A stretch of 64,000 nucleotides of DNA, taken from NCBI RefSeq assembly GCF_000482785.1, contig NZ_AXWS01000018.1, forward strand, positions 56,614-120,613. Direction: 5' to 3'. The translations under genes and the position numbers were made by a program. The stretch comes from Derxia gummosa DSM 723 (GTDB taxonomy: Bacteria > Pseudomonadota > Gammaproteobacteria > Burkholderiales > Burkholderiaceae_E). Position 1 is the first letter of the stretch, and each line of letters begins with the position of its first letter. The notes below the pieces were generated by a model, which searched no databases, was not told where the DNA came from, and saw nothing but the letters and a program-made list of their open reading frames with translations. Shown here piece after piece: positions 8,880-17,742 of the stretch.

Positions 8880-9305
8880 TCAATGCGTGGCCTGCCAGGG
8901 GTCGAGCAGGCGGGCGCCGGTGGCGGCGTAGTTGCCGGTCTTGCCGGTCACGACCGTCATGTTGTGGACGATGGCGGTGGCGGCGAGCAGCGCGTCGCGC
9001 TCGGCGTCGGGCGTGGCCATCGGCATGCGCGCATGGCACTGCGCGACCGCCGTGTCGATCGGCAGGATGCGGTCGGCGAAGGCCGGCAGCACCTGCTGGT
9101 GCAGCCAGGCGGCGAGCAGCGCGGCGCGGCGGCGGTCGCTGCGTTCCATGAGCGCGATGCTGCGCTCGATCTCGAACACGCTCAGCGCCGACAGGTAGAG
9201 CCGCCCGGTCGCCACTTCGGCGGCCCAGGCCGTCACATGCGGATCGGCGCTGCCGTCGCCGGCCTTGCGCAGTTCGCACACCACGTCGGTATCGAGCAGG
9301 AACAT
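8880..9305 (-). CDS. PIN-domain toxin, VapC/FitB-like
   Basis: A 141-residue PIN-domain ribonuclease, the toxin half of a type II toxin-antitoxin module. Conserved acidic residues appear at the start (FLLDTDVVCELRKAG), in FEIERSIALMERSD, in DTAVAQCHARM and in ERDALLAATAIVHNMTVVT, ending with ARLLDPWQ, the usual end of chromosomal VapC/FitB proteins. Family members cleave RNA with a metal ion held by these acids. The start codon overlaps the last base of the antitoxin stop (TGATG), so the toxin is made only after the antitoxin is translated. The ATG at 9305 gives the full PIN fold. Confidence 0.88.
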   Translation of the reverse strand: MFLLDTDVVCELRKAGDGSADPHVTAWAAEVATGRLYLSALSVFEIERSIALMERSDRRRAALLAAWLHQQVLPAFADRILPIDTAVAQCHARMPMATPDAERDALLAATAIVHNMTVVTGKTGNYAATGARLLDPWQATH

Positions 9306-9556
9306 CAGCCGCGCTCCGCGAGACAGGCGGCGCCCGCGCGCACCGGCTCGAAATGCGCATGCTCGGGGCAGGGCATGGCGAGCAGATCGACGATGCTGGC
9401 GCGCTTGCCGACCAGGCGTTCGTAGTCGGTGATGCTGAGCAGCACATGGGCCGGGCGACCGCGGTCGGTGATGAATACTGGACCGTTCAGCGCGGCCTTC
9501 TTGGCCTTGCTGGTGTCCTGGTTGAACTCGCGGCTGGAGAAGGTGGTGATGGACAT
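9305..9556 (-). CDS. Phd/YefM-family antitoxin
   Basis: An 83-residue antitoxin whose N-terminus, MSITTFSSREFNQDTSKAKK, followed by GPVFITDRGRPAHVLLSITD and YERLVG, matches the Phd/YefM fold. Such antitoxins dimerise, bind their own operator and use a C-terminal tail to neutralise the toxin; here the tail is LLAMPCPEHAHFEPVRAG. The start at 9556 is chosen because the family begins at this motif; a longer frame to 9643 adds sequence unlike any antitoxin. It lies immediately upstream of the PIN toxin, and autoregulation of the pair is expected. Confidence 0.86.
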   Translation of the reverse strand: MSITTFSSREFNQDTSKAKKAALNGPVFITDRGRPAHVLLSITDYERLVGKRASIVDLLAMPCPEHAHFEPVRAGAACLAERG

Positions 9557-9844
9557 CGCGGGGCTTCCGGCGTTCGGTTGGATTCGGACGGGGGGCCGCG
9601 CATGTTGGCCGGACCGTCCATCGACCGACAAGCGGTATTGCAATCAAGGCGTCATGCCTGCCTCGCGCGAAAGGGCGATGCGAGCACCCGCTGGAACGGA
9701 CGCGGGGCCGATGCCGGTCTTCATCCCGGCTGCCGGTGGCAAGGTCGCCGGCCGACGGCATGCGGCGCGGGCGGCAGCGCGGCGCGCGGGGCGGGACGCG
9801 GCCGGGCGGCTAGGCTTGGCGTTTTTCCCGCCTCCCGCCACGTC

Positions 9845-10912
9845 ATGAATCCGTCCTCGCCACGCCGCCGCATCGCCATCGTCTCGACGGGCGGCACCAT
9901 CGCCGGCCTCAGTTCCAGGCCCGGCACGCGCACCGACTACCGCGCCGGACTGCTGCAAGCCGACGACCTGATCGCCTCGGTGCGCGGCCTCGCGGGGCTC
10001 GCCGACATCGAGGCCGAGTCGCTGGCCGGCATCGACAGCAAGGACATGCATGCCGGCCTCTGGATCGCGCTCAGCCACAAGGTGATGTCGTTGCTCGGGC
10101 GCAACGACATCGACGGCGTGGTCGTGACCCATGGCACGGACACGATGGAGGAGACGGCCTGGTGGCTCGCGCTCACCGTGGCGTCGGACAAGCCGGTGGT
10201 GCTCACCGGCGCGATGCTGCCGGCCGACGCGCTGTCGGCCGACGGCCCGCTCAACCTGTACGAGGCGGTGGCCGTCGCGGCCAGCCCGGCGGCGCGCGGG
10301 CGTGGCGTGCTGTTGAGCTTCGCGGGCCGCGTGCATGCGGCGGCGCGGGTGCGCAAGGCCAGCGCGAGCGCGCTCGACGCCTTCGATTCCGGCGAGGCCG
10401 GCGTGGAAGGCTGGGTGCGCGGCGCGACGGTGGAGTTCGCCCGGGGCGCCGGCCCGGCGCACGCGGGCGATGAAACGGTCGCGGCGCAGGCGGCGGACGG
10501 CGCGACGGCCGCGCCGGCGGCTGCCGCTTCGGTGTCCGGCGCCGCGCCGCGCTGGCCTGTCGCCGGCTACGACGTCTCGGCGCTGACGGCGGCGGCGCTG
10601 CCGCGCGTCGCCATCCTCGCGAGCCATGCGGGCGTGGAAGCGGCCTTCGTCGAGGCGCTGGTGGCGACCGGCATCGAGGGGCTGGTGATCGCCGGCACGG
10701 GCAATGGCAGCGTGCACGGCGCGATCGAGGAGGCGCTGGTCGGCCCGGTCGCCGACGGTCTGCGCGTGATGCTCGCGAGCCGCATCGGCGGCGCGGCCGT
10801 GCTGCGCGACCGCCTGCCGCCGGGCTGGACTTCGGCGGGCGCGCTCGGGCCGTACAAGGCGCGCATCAGCCTGATGCTGGAGCTGTCGGGCGCGGCGCGG
10901 CGGAGGGGCTGA
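9845..10912 (+). CDS. L-asparaginase (type II-like fold)
   Basis: A 355-residue enzyme that hydrolyses asparagine to aspartate and ammonia. Both catalytic threonine motifs are present: STGGTIAGLSSRPG near residue 14 and VVVTHGTDTMEETAWW near residue 95, followed by KPVVLTGAM and the C-terminal VIAGTGNGSVH. The start at 9845 is used because the family begins at this point; the frame is open for another 160 codons upstream but that sequence is unrelated. No signal peptide is visible. Residues about 200-232 are an Ala-rich, low-complexity insert between two conserved segments. The downstream MFS gene is convergent. Confidence 0.88.
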   Translation: MNPSSPRRRIAIVSTGGTIAGLSSRPGTRTDYRAGLLQADDLIASVRGLAGLADIEAESLAGIDSKDMHAGLWIALSHKVMSLLGRNDIDGVVVTHGTDTMEETAWWLALTVASDKPVVLTGAMLPADALSADGPLNLYEAVAVAASPAARGRGVLLSFAGRVHAAARVRKASASALDAFDSGEAGVEGWVRGATVEFARGAGPAHAGDETVAAQAADGATAAPAAAASVSGAAPRWPVAGYDVSALTAAALPRVAILASHAGVEAAFVEALVATGIEGLVIAGTGNGSVHGAIEEALVGPVADGLRVMLASRIGGAAVLRDRLPPGWTSAGALGPYKARISLMLELSGAARRRG

Positions 10913-11031
10913 GGCCGGGCACCGCCGCCCTGGCGGAGCGTCGCGGGCGCGGCCGCCCGGGCCGCACGCTTGCGCGGGCTGCCCGGAGGCAGAAGACGGC
11001 CGATGGCCCGTCTCGCCTTTGCGAATGCGGT

Positions 11032-12300
11032 TCAGCCTGCCTTCGCCGCCCGCTTCGCCATCGCGTGCAGCAGCAGCGCGCAGGCCAGGCAGGGCAGCAG
11101 CTGGGCCGCGACGAAGCCCGTCACGCCGGCCCAGCCCGCATGCATCCAGAACCAGCCGCCGGTCGAGCCCATGACGCTCGCGCCGAGGTAGTAGGCCAGC
11201 AGGTAGAGCGCCGACGCATGCCCCTTGTTGCCGCGCGCGAGCCGCCCGACCCAGCCACTTGCAAGCGCATGCACGGCAAAGAAGCCGAAGGTGAGCACGC
11301 CGATGCCCGCGACGAAACCCGCCAGCGGCACGAGCAGCGTCAGCCCCGCGCCGGCCAGCGTGATGAGTACCGCGCCGATCATCACCGGCCCGCGCCCGAG
11401 CCGGTCGGCCAGCCAGCCCGCCGCCGACGACGCGACCGTGCCCGTCAGGTAGAGCAGGAAGATCAGCCCGATGTGCGCCTGGTTGAGCGAGTAGGGCGGC
11501 GCCATGAGCCGGAAACCCGCGTAGTTGTAGACCGCCATGAACGAGCCCATCACCAGCAGCCCGATCGCGTACAGCGGCGCCAGCCCCGGCGTCGCCAGAT
11601 GCGCGCCCCAGGCCTTGAGGTGGAAGCCCGGCCCCGTCGGCGGCCGTGGCCGGAAATTGCGCGACGCCGGCAGCAGCGCCACGAAGCCCGCCGCCGCCAG
11701 CAGGCCGAGCAGCCCCGTCAGCCCGAGCGCCGCGCGCCAGCCCCAGGCCTCGGCGGCGAGACCGGTGATGACGCGCCCGGTCATCCCGCCGATCGAGGTG
11801 CCGCTCACGTAAAGCCCCATCGCGAAGCCGAGACCGCGCGGATGGATCTCCTCGGCCAGATACGCCATCGCCACCGCCGGCACCCCGCCCAGCACGATGC
11901 CCACCGCCATGCGCGCCGCGAGCAGGCCGTGCCAGCCGGGCGCCAGCGCCGCCACCAGCGTGAGCGCCGCCGCGCCGAACATCGACACCGTCATCGTCCG
12001 CTTGCGGCTCCAGCGCTCGGAAAACGCGCCGACGAGCAGGATCGCCCAGGCCAGCGCGCCGGTGGACATCGACAGCGCCAGCGACGCCACCGCCGGGCTC
12101 ACCGCGAAGCTGTCGGCGAAGGCCGGCAGCAGCGGCTGCACGCAGTGCAGCAGCGAGAAGGTGGAATAGCCCGCCAGAAAGAGCGCGGCGACGATGTGGC
12201 GGTAGGCCGCGCTGCCGGGTTCGGTCCAGTGCGCGGCGTCGGTGGCGGGTGGCGTGGCGCCGGCGGCCGGCGCGGAGGCGGTTGCTGTGGGGGAAGTCAT
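11032..12300 (-). CDS. MFS transporter (drug/metabolite efflux type, YnfM-like)
   Basis: A 422-residue inner-membrane transporter with about 12 hydrophobic helices. It includes an N-terminal LFLAGYSTFSLLHCVQPLLP, LVGAFSERWSRKRTMTVS (the family's motif A between helices 2 and 3), GVPAVAMAYLAEEIHPRGLG, and a second-half repeat GWLADRLGRGPVMIGAV. This arrangement matches the YnfM/arabinose-efflux branch of the major facilitator superfamily, which are proton-coupled exporters. The substrate is not predictable. The gene stands alone, convergent with the asparaginase gene and on the same strand as the lipoprotein gene upstream. Confidence 0.88.
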   Translation of the reverse strand: MTSPTATASAPAAGATPPATDAAHWTEPGSAAYRHIVAALFLAGYSTFSLLHCVQPLLPAFADSFAVSPAVASLALSMSTGALAWAILLVGAFSERWSRKRTMTVSMFGAAALTLVAALAPGWHGLLAARMAVGIVLGGVPAVAMAYLAEEIHPRGLGFAMGLYVSGTSIGGMTGRVITGLAAEAWGWRAALGLTGLLGLLAAAGFVALLPASRNFRPRPPTGPGFHLKAWGAHLATPGLAPLYAIGLLVMGSFMAVYNYAGFRLMAPPYSLNQAHIGLIFLLYLTGTVASSAAGWLADRLGRGPVMIGAVLITLAGAGLTLLVPLAGFVAGIGVLTFGFFAVHALASGWVGRLARGNKGHASALYLLAYYLGASVMGSTGGWFWMHAGWAGVTGFVAAQLLPCLACALLLHAMAKRAAKAG

Positions 12301-12373
12301 CGGCCGGATTGTCCGCTCCGGCCCGGGCCGCCGAAAGCGCCGGATGCGCGTTGGCGCGAGGGGCCGGTGCGTC

Positions 12374-12886
12374 TCACCAGCGCGGCGGCGGTCCCGGCAC
12401 GATCACCACCGGCGGGCGGTCGTAGTAGTAGCGGTAGTAGTGCGTGACCGTCGCGGCAGGTGCCGGCGTGGCCGGCACCTGGTTGCCCTTGGCGTACATG
12501 CATTGCAGATAGGCCGTGTCGTAGCGGCGCTGAGCCTCGCTGCCGGCGTAGCGGGCGCTGTCGGAGCCGACGGCCGCGGCCGTCACCATGCCCACCGCCG
12601 CGCCCACGCCGGCCGCCTCGCCGCTGCCGCCCGCGAGCGCGCCGGCCGCCGCGCCGAGCACCGTGCCCGCGGCCGCGCTCGTGGCGAGGCTGGCATTGGC
12701 GCTGTCGGCCACCTGGCCGCCGCCGATCGCGCGCTGGCCCCAGGCGCGGCATTGCTCGTCCTCGGCCATGAAGACCTCGAAGGGCTTGTTGGCCGCCGGC
12801 ATGACCATGACGCTCGGGCCGGTCGGCAGCTGGGCGCAGGCGCCGAGCAGCGCCAGCGCGGCGAGAGGGAGCAGGGCGCGCTTCAT
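12374..12886 (-). CDS. Glycine-zipper outer-membrane lipoprotein
   Basis: A 170-residue lipoprotein. A short signal peptide ends in the lipobox LLGAC (Cys about residue 16). A central Gly/Ala-rich region (GTVLGAAAGALAGGSG, AAGVGAAVGMVTAAA) forms a glycine-zipper, as in YMGG or OmpA-linked lipoproteins. Flanking it are AEDEQCRAWGQRAIGG and RRYDTAYLQCMYAKGNQVP, seen in several Burkholderiales lipoproteins, and a Tyr/Pro-rich tail. GGAG seven bases before the ATG at 12886 supports that start. Function is unknown. The ATG overlaps the stop of a possible upstream small gene. Confidence 0.82.
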   Translation of the reverse strand: MKRALLPLAALALLGACAQLPTGPSVMVMPAANKPFEVFMAEDEQCRAWGQRAIGGGQVADSANASLATSAAAGTVLGAAAGALAGGSGEAAGVGAAVGMVTAAAVGSDSARYAGSEAQRRYDTAYLQCMYAKGNQVPATPAPAATVTHYYRYYYDRPPVVIVPGPPPRW

Positions 12887-13026
12887 CGTGTGACTCCGTT
12901 GCTGCTGCCGCGCCGGCCCGGTCTGCGTTCCTGCGCCGCCGCCGCGCCACCCGTCGCCGCGAGTGTCAGTGCGATGACCGATGCCGTCGCCACGCGCCAC
13001 GCGCGCGCCGCCTTGTCGCAAACCAT
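12883..13026 (-). CDS. Possible small exported protein, 47 aa
   Basis: Small frame directly upstream of the lipoprotein gene. Residues 11-32 form a hydrophobic stretch ending AATGGAAAAQE, like a cleavable signal peptide, then a basic tail of about 14 residues. The start at 13026 has GGAG seven bases upstream, and the stop overlaps the lipoprotein ATG as ATGA. Against it, the second half loses the G/C third-position bias of local genes and no family is recognisable. It could be a translational-coupling leader for the lipoprotein gene, or non-coding. Confidence 0.3.
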   Translation of the reverse strand: MVCDKAARAWRVATASVIALTLAATGGAAAAQERRPGRRGSSNGVTR

Positions 13027-13446
13027 GTCCGTTCTCCGCGATGCCGACCCTGCGTGGCCGTGGCCGAAGTTCAGCGCCGGCGCGCTGCCGCTTTCTTGCG
13101 CTGCGACGCGGGATTGCCAGCGGGTGTAACCGTCACCCTCGGCACGGCGCGGCGCGGACGCTGCAAAGGTGTGCATCGCGGTGCGCCGCAGCATCGCGGG
13201 CGGAGCCGGCGGGCGCCGCGTGACGCGCGCGGGCCACGCCGACAGGCTGCGCGCGCACCGCCGCGAGGCGGCATGTGGCTTGCAAGTGGCTTTCGCGATA
13301 CGCGCCGCAGAAGCGTCCGCCGCCCGGCGCAGCCCCGGGTGCCGGCGCCGAAGTGGCGTGCCATGATCGGTTCGCGTCCTGGCGCTCGACCGCGCAGCGC
13401 GGTCGCGTCGCGGCGCCCCGTCTTTCACTCGTCATTCGGAGTCGTC
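13027..13446. other. Gene-free interval upstream of gltI
   Basis: This 420-bp stretch has frames open on both strands but none with a recognisable protein. Its clearest structure is an 8-bp perfect stem with a 3-base loop at 13387-13405 (CGACCGCG/CGCGGTCG), 42 bp before the gltI start, which could be an operator or a leader hairpin. The gltI promoter should be here, but no convincing -35/-10 pair is seen. Confidence 0.5.
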
Positions 13447-14370
13447 ATGACCAAGAAAGTGTTGCTGGCCGCCCTCCTCGCCGTCGGCGCGGCCCTGGCC
13501 GCCCACGGCGCCAGCGCCCAGGAACTCACCGGCACGCTCAAGAAGATCAAGGACACCGGCAAGGTGACCATGGGTGTGCGCGATTCCTCGGGCGTGCTGT
13601 CGTACACCCTCGGCAACGGGCAGTACGCCGGCTTCCACGTCAACCTGTGCCAGAACCTCCTGGCCGACCTGCAGAAGCAGCTCAAGCTGCCCAAGCTGAA
13701 CATCGAATACATGTCGGTCACGTCGTCCAACCGCATTCCGCTGGTCGAGAACGGCACCGTCGATCTCGAATGCGGCTCGACCACCAACAACGTCGCGCGC
13801 CAGAAGCAGGTCGCCTTCGGCCTCACCACCTACGTGACCGAGGTGCGCATGGCGGTGCGGGCCGGCCAGCGCTTGTACTCGGTGGCCCAGCTCGACGGCA
13901 AGACGGTGGCCACCACCACCGGCACCACCTCCGTGCAGACGCTGCGCAAGAGCGAGCGCGGCCAGAACATCAAGTTCAACGAGGTGTACGGCAAGGACCA
14001 CGCCGAAAGCTTCCTGCTGCTGGAGTCGGGCCGCGCCGACGCCTTCGTGATGGACGACTACATCCTCGCCGGCAACATCGCCAATTCGAAGGACCCGAAG
14101 CAGTTCGACATCGTGGGCGAGCCGCTGTCGGTCGAGCCGATCGCGATCATGTTCCGCAAGGACGATCCGGCCTTCAAGACGGCGGTGGACGACTACATCC
14201 GCAAGACCATGAAGAGCGGCGAGTTCGAGAAGCTCTACAACAAGTGGTTCATGTCGCCGATCCCGCCCAAGAACAACAACCCGGGCGTGCCGATGAGCCA
14301 GCGCCTCAAGGACGCGATCGCCAATCCGAACGACAAGCCGATGGAGGACTACGCGGCGAAGAAGTCGTGA
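13447..14370 (+). CDS. gltI: Glutamate/aspartate ABC transporter substrate-binding protein
   Basis: Periplasmic 307-residue solute-binding protein. Signal peptide residues 1-25 (ending HGASAQE) lead into the family-3 binding domain: GTLKKIKDTGKVTMGVRDSS, YAGFHVNLCQNLL, NGTVDLECGSTTNN, the central strand crossing near VATTTGTTSVQTLR, and GRADAFVMDDYILAG, with C-terminal FEKLYNKWFMSPIPP. This is the GltI/AatJ acidic-amino-acid type. It heads the gltIJKL operon; a terminator-like hairpin between it and gltJ should make the binding protein more abundant than the permease. The start at 13447 is the only one placing a complete signal peptide. Confidence 0.93.
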   Translation: MTKKVLLAALLAVGAALAAHGASAQELTGTLKKIKDTGKVTMGVRDSSGVLSYTLGNGQYAGFHVNLCQNLLADLQKQLKLPKLNIEYMSVTSSNRIPLVENGTVDLECGSTTNNVARQKQVAFGLTTYVTEVRMAVRAGQRLYSVAQLDGKTVATTTGTTSVQTLRKSERGQNIKFNEVYGKDHAESFLLLESGRADAFVMDDYILAGNIANSKDPKQFDIVGEPLSVEPIAIMFRKDDPAFKTAVDDYIRKTMKSGEFEKLYNKWFMSPIPPKNNNPGVPMSQRLKDAIANPNDKPMEDYAAKKS

Positions 14371-14386
14371 CGCGCTGAAGCACCGG

Positions 14387-14422
14387 CGGGCCTGCGTCGC
14401 TTTCGTGGCGCGGGCCCGTTTT
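14387..14422 (+). terminator. Intrinsic terminator or attenuator between gltI and gltJ
   Basis: Stem CGGGCCTGCG (14387-14396) pairs with CGCGGGCCCG (14409-14418) with one G-U pair, followed by TTTT at 14419-14422. It lies 16 bp after the gltI stop and 73 bp before the gltJ start, in the middle of an operon. A partial terminator here fits the common need for excess binding protein relative to membrane subunits. Confidence 0.7.
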
Positions 14423-14495
14423 CATGCCGCGCGCGGCGTCGCTGCCTGGCACCGGCGCCGCGTCGCTTTCCCAACCTCAACGCAACGGAGGCCGC

Positions 14496-15212
14496 ATGGC
14501 CCTGCAATGGGACTTCTTCACCGAGGACATCGGCGACGGCACGACCTATCTCGACTGGATGCTGTCGGCCTGGGGCTGGACGGCGGCGGTCGCCGGGCTG
14601 TCGCTGCTGCTCGCGCTCGTGGTGGGCGCCGTCGTCGGCACGCTGCGCACGCTGCCGTCGAAACCGGCGCAGATCGTCGGCACGGTCTGGACCGAGCTGT
14701 TCCGCAACATCCCGCTGCTGGTGCAGATCTTCGTCTGGTACCACGTGGTGCCGGCGCTGATCCCGCCGATGAAGGCGGTGCCGGGCTTCGTGCTGGTGGT
14801 GTTCGGGCTCGGCTTCTTCACGTCGGCGCGCATCTCTGAGCAGGTGCGCTCGGGCATCCAGGCGCTGCCGCGCGGCCAGCGCATGGCGGGCATGGCGCTG
14901 GGCCTGACGACGGCCCAGACCTATCGCCACATCATCCTGCCGATGGCCTTCCGCATCATCCTGCCGCCGCTCACGAGCGAGTCGATGGGCATCGTCAAGA
15001 ACTCGGCGGCGGCCTTCGCGGTGAGCATTTCCGAACTCACGATGTTCTCGATGCAGGCGACCGAAGAAACCTCGCGCCCGATCGAGGTCTATCTGGCCGT
15101 GACCGGGCTGTACGTGGTGACGGCGGCGGTCATCTACGTGGTCATGAGCTTCATCGAGAAGCGCGTGCGCGTGCCGGGCTTCGTCGGTCCCGCGATGGGC
15201 GGAGGCCACTGA
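14496..15212 (+). CDS. gltJ: Glutamate/aspartate ABC transporter permease
   Basis: A 238-residue inner-membrane permease of the HisMQ family. The coupling-loop EAA region appears as SGIQALPRGQRMAGMALGLT followed by YRHIILPMAFRIILPPLTSE. Upstream are ELFRNIPLLVQIFVWYH, which marks polar amino-acid permeases, and about five hydrophobic helices. GltJ forms a heterodimer with GltK and is powered by GltL. The start at 14496 is chosen because AACGGAGG lies just upstream and the protein begins MALQWDFFTED, like homologues; a longer frame to 14424 adds non-family sequence. The stop is 1 bp from gltK. Confidence 0.93.
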   Translation: MALQWDFFTEDIGDGTTYLDWMLSAWGWTAAVAGLSLLLALVVGAVVGTLRTLPSKPAQIVGTVWTELFRNIPLLVQIFVWYHVVPALIPPMKAVPGFVLVVFGLGFFTSARISEQVRSGIQALPRGQRMAGMALGLTTAQTYRHIILPMAFRIILPPLTSESMGIVKNSAAAFAVSISELTMFSMQATEETSRPIEVYLAVTGLYVVTAAVIYVVMSFIEKRVRVPGFVGPAMGGGH

Positions 15213-15213
15213 C

Positions 15214-15882
15214 ATGCTCAATCTCGACTGGGATTTCTTCAGCTGGCAGCTCGTCACCGACTACCTGCTGAAAGGGCTTGCATTCAGCCTCCAGCTCACG
15301 GTGGTGGCGATGCTGGGCGGCATCTTCTTCGGCACGCTGCTGGCGCTGATGCGGCTGTCGGGCCGCAAGTGGCTCGAATGGCCGGCCACGTTCTACGTCA
15401 ACGCGATGCGGGCGATCCCGCTCGTGATGGTGATCCTGTGGTTCTTCCTGCTGATGCCCTATCTGCTCGGCCGGCCGATCGGCGCCGAGGCGTCGGCGGT
15501 GATCACCTTCATCGCCTTCGAGGCCGCCTACTACGCCGAGATCATGCGCGCCGGCATCCAGAGCATTCCGCGCGGGCAGATCTTCGCGGGCCAGGCGCTG
15601 GGCCTGACCTATGCGCAGAACATGCGGCTCGTGATCCTGCCGCAGGCCTTCCGCAACATGCTGCCGGTGCTGCTCACGCAGACGATCATCCTGTTCCAGG
15701 ACACCTCGCTGGTGTACGCGATCGGCGCCTACGACCTGTTCAAGGGCTTCAACGTCGCGGGCCGCAACTTCGGCCGGCCGATCGAGAGCACGCTGCTCGC
15801 GGTGGTCGTGTACTTCCTGATCAGCTTCAGCCTGTCGACGCTCGTCAAGCGGCTCCAGGCGCGCATTGCCATCATCCGCTGA
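15214..15882 (+). CDS. gltK: Glutamate/aspartate ABC transporter permease
   Basis: Second permease of the GltIJKL importer, 222 residues and about five membrane helices. It begins with a hydrophilic stub (LDWDFFSWQLVTDYLLKG). It carries NAMRAIPLVMVILWFFLLMP, the EAA loop AGIQSIPRGQIFAGQALGLT and VILPQAFRNMLPVLLTQTII, then FQDTSLVYAIGAYDLFKGF, all typical of GltK. It starts 1 bp after the gltJ stop, so translation is coupled and equal amounts of the two permeases are expected. Confidence 0.93.
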   Translation: MLNLDWDFFSWQLVTDYLLKGLAFSLQLTVVAMLGGIFFGTLLALMRLSGRKWLEWPATFYVNAMRAIPLVMVILWFFLLMPYLLGRPIGAEASAVITFIAFEAAYYAEIMRAGIQSIPRGQIFAGQALGLTYAQNMRLVILPQAFRNMLPVLLTQTIILFQDTSLVYAIGAYDLFKGFNVAGRNFGRPIESTLLAVVVYFLISFSLSTLVKRLQARIAIIR

Positions 15883-15916
15883 GCCGCGCGCTCCAACTCC
15901 CAAAGGTGCATTCACG

Positions 15917-16657
<741 letters not shown>

Positions 16658-16688
16658 GGCGCGACAACTTCGACAAGAAAGGCCCGAG

Positions 16689-16859
16689 ATGAACGTCAGG
16701 CAGATGATCGAACTGCTCCAGGCATTCCCGCCCGACGCGGTGGTGATGTTCGAGGGCGAGACCGGCTATGACGCGATCTCGGGCATCACGCTGCAACCGG
16801 GCGTGCAGGCCGGCATGCCGGACGAGGTGATCCTGCATCCGGACATGACGCCGGATTGA
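16689..16859 (+). CDS. Conserved-looking small protein, 56 aa
   Basis: A short frame starting MNVRQMIELLQAFPPDAVVM, then FEGETGYDAISGITL and ending VILHPDMTPD. It lies 31 bp downstream of gltL on the same strand, with AGAAAGG upstream as a possible ribosome site, and keeps the local G/C third-position bias. The sequence resembles small proteins that begin with an LI/LLxxxPPDAxV motif and are found widely as hypothetical genes, but I recognise no function. No signal peptide or membrane segment. It may be co-transcribed with the transporter; what it does there is unknown. Confidence 0.65.
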   Translation: MNVRQMIELLQAFPPDAVVMFEGETGYDAISGITLQPGVQAGMPDEVILHPDMTPD

Positions 16860-16926
16860 GCGGCGGCTGCCCGGGCGCGCTGCGGTTGCCCGGCCGCGGG
16901 TCGCGTGACCGACACGCGGGCCGCCT

Positions 16927-17466
16927 TCAGAACGTCCGCACCGCCTCGCGCGGATGGCCGTGGCGATGCAGGCTCAGGTTGGCCGCGGCCGCCTGATGCT
17001 CGTCCACCGGGTGCCCCACCACGGCCCAGCGCCCGCTGCCCACCGCCTTGCGCGCCGCCGAGATGAGCGGCGTGTGGTCGGGTCGCATGCTCACCGCGCC
17101 GCCCGCGATCAGCCCGAAGATCATCCCGAAGCCGCCGATCGCCAGCGCCGCCAGCCAGGGCGACGACGCGACTGCCGGCTGACCTGCCGACAGCAGTCCC
17201 CAGTACAGCAGCAGACCGAGCCCGAGACCGATCGCGCCGCAGGTGGCATGCGCGCGCAGCACCGTGTGCCAGATGCCGTCGTCCTCGGGTTCGACCTCGG
17301 CGCCGAAATCCGGCTCGCCCGGCCGCAGGATGCGCACCTGCCAAGCTTCCATGCCGCTTTCGCGGCGCATGGCGTCGGCGGCGATGCGGGCTTCTTCGGG
17401 GTTGTCGTACACGGCGGCGACCTTGGTGACCGAGCGTTCGCCGAAGAACAGGGCACGAAGTTTCAT
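16927..17466 (-). CDS. Membrane protein of unknown function with two helices
   Basis: A 179-residue protein. The N-terminal cytosolic part (residues 1-75) contains VAAVYDNPEEARIAADAMRR and WQVRILRPGEPDF, a small domain like those in riboflavin-biosynthesis-linked or stress membrane proteins of Burkholderiales. Two membrane helices follow (ATCGAIGLGLGLLLYWGLLS and WLAALAIGGFGMIFGLIAGG), then a cytosolic tail with GRWAVVGHPVDEHQAAAA. The start at 17466 is preceded by AGGAG; the open frame continues much further upstream but without support. Isolated gene; the role cannot be stated. Confidence 0.75.
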   Translation of the reverse strand: MKLRALFFGERSVTKVAAVYDNPEEARIAADAMRRESGMEAWQVRILRPGEPDFGAEVEPEDDGIWHTVLRAHATCGAIGLGLGLLLYWGLLSAGQPAVASSPWLAALAIGGFGMIFGLIAGGAVSMRPDHTPLISAARKAVGSGRWAVVGHPVDEHQAAAANLSLHRHGHPREAVRTF

Positions 17467-17742
17467 GGCGACTCCTTTATGCGAGTGGGCATGGGCGCAC
17501 GGCATGACGAAGTGGCGCGCCGGGACCGCCGCCGACGGCATCGGCACCGGGGCCGGGCATGACGGCGAGTCTTGCGGCGAGCATCGGCCGACGCCGCCGC
17601 GCGCGGTGTCGGGCCGGCGCGCACGCGGCTGTAGGAAGCGGCCGTTGGTCAGCGTCCGTAACCGCGCGCGGGATTGAAGTCCGGATGACATGAGTCCGTG
17701 GCAGCCTGCGCGGCTTTTTGAATCGCTCAGGCAGGAGAAGTC

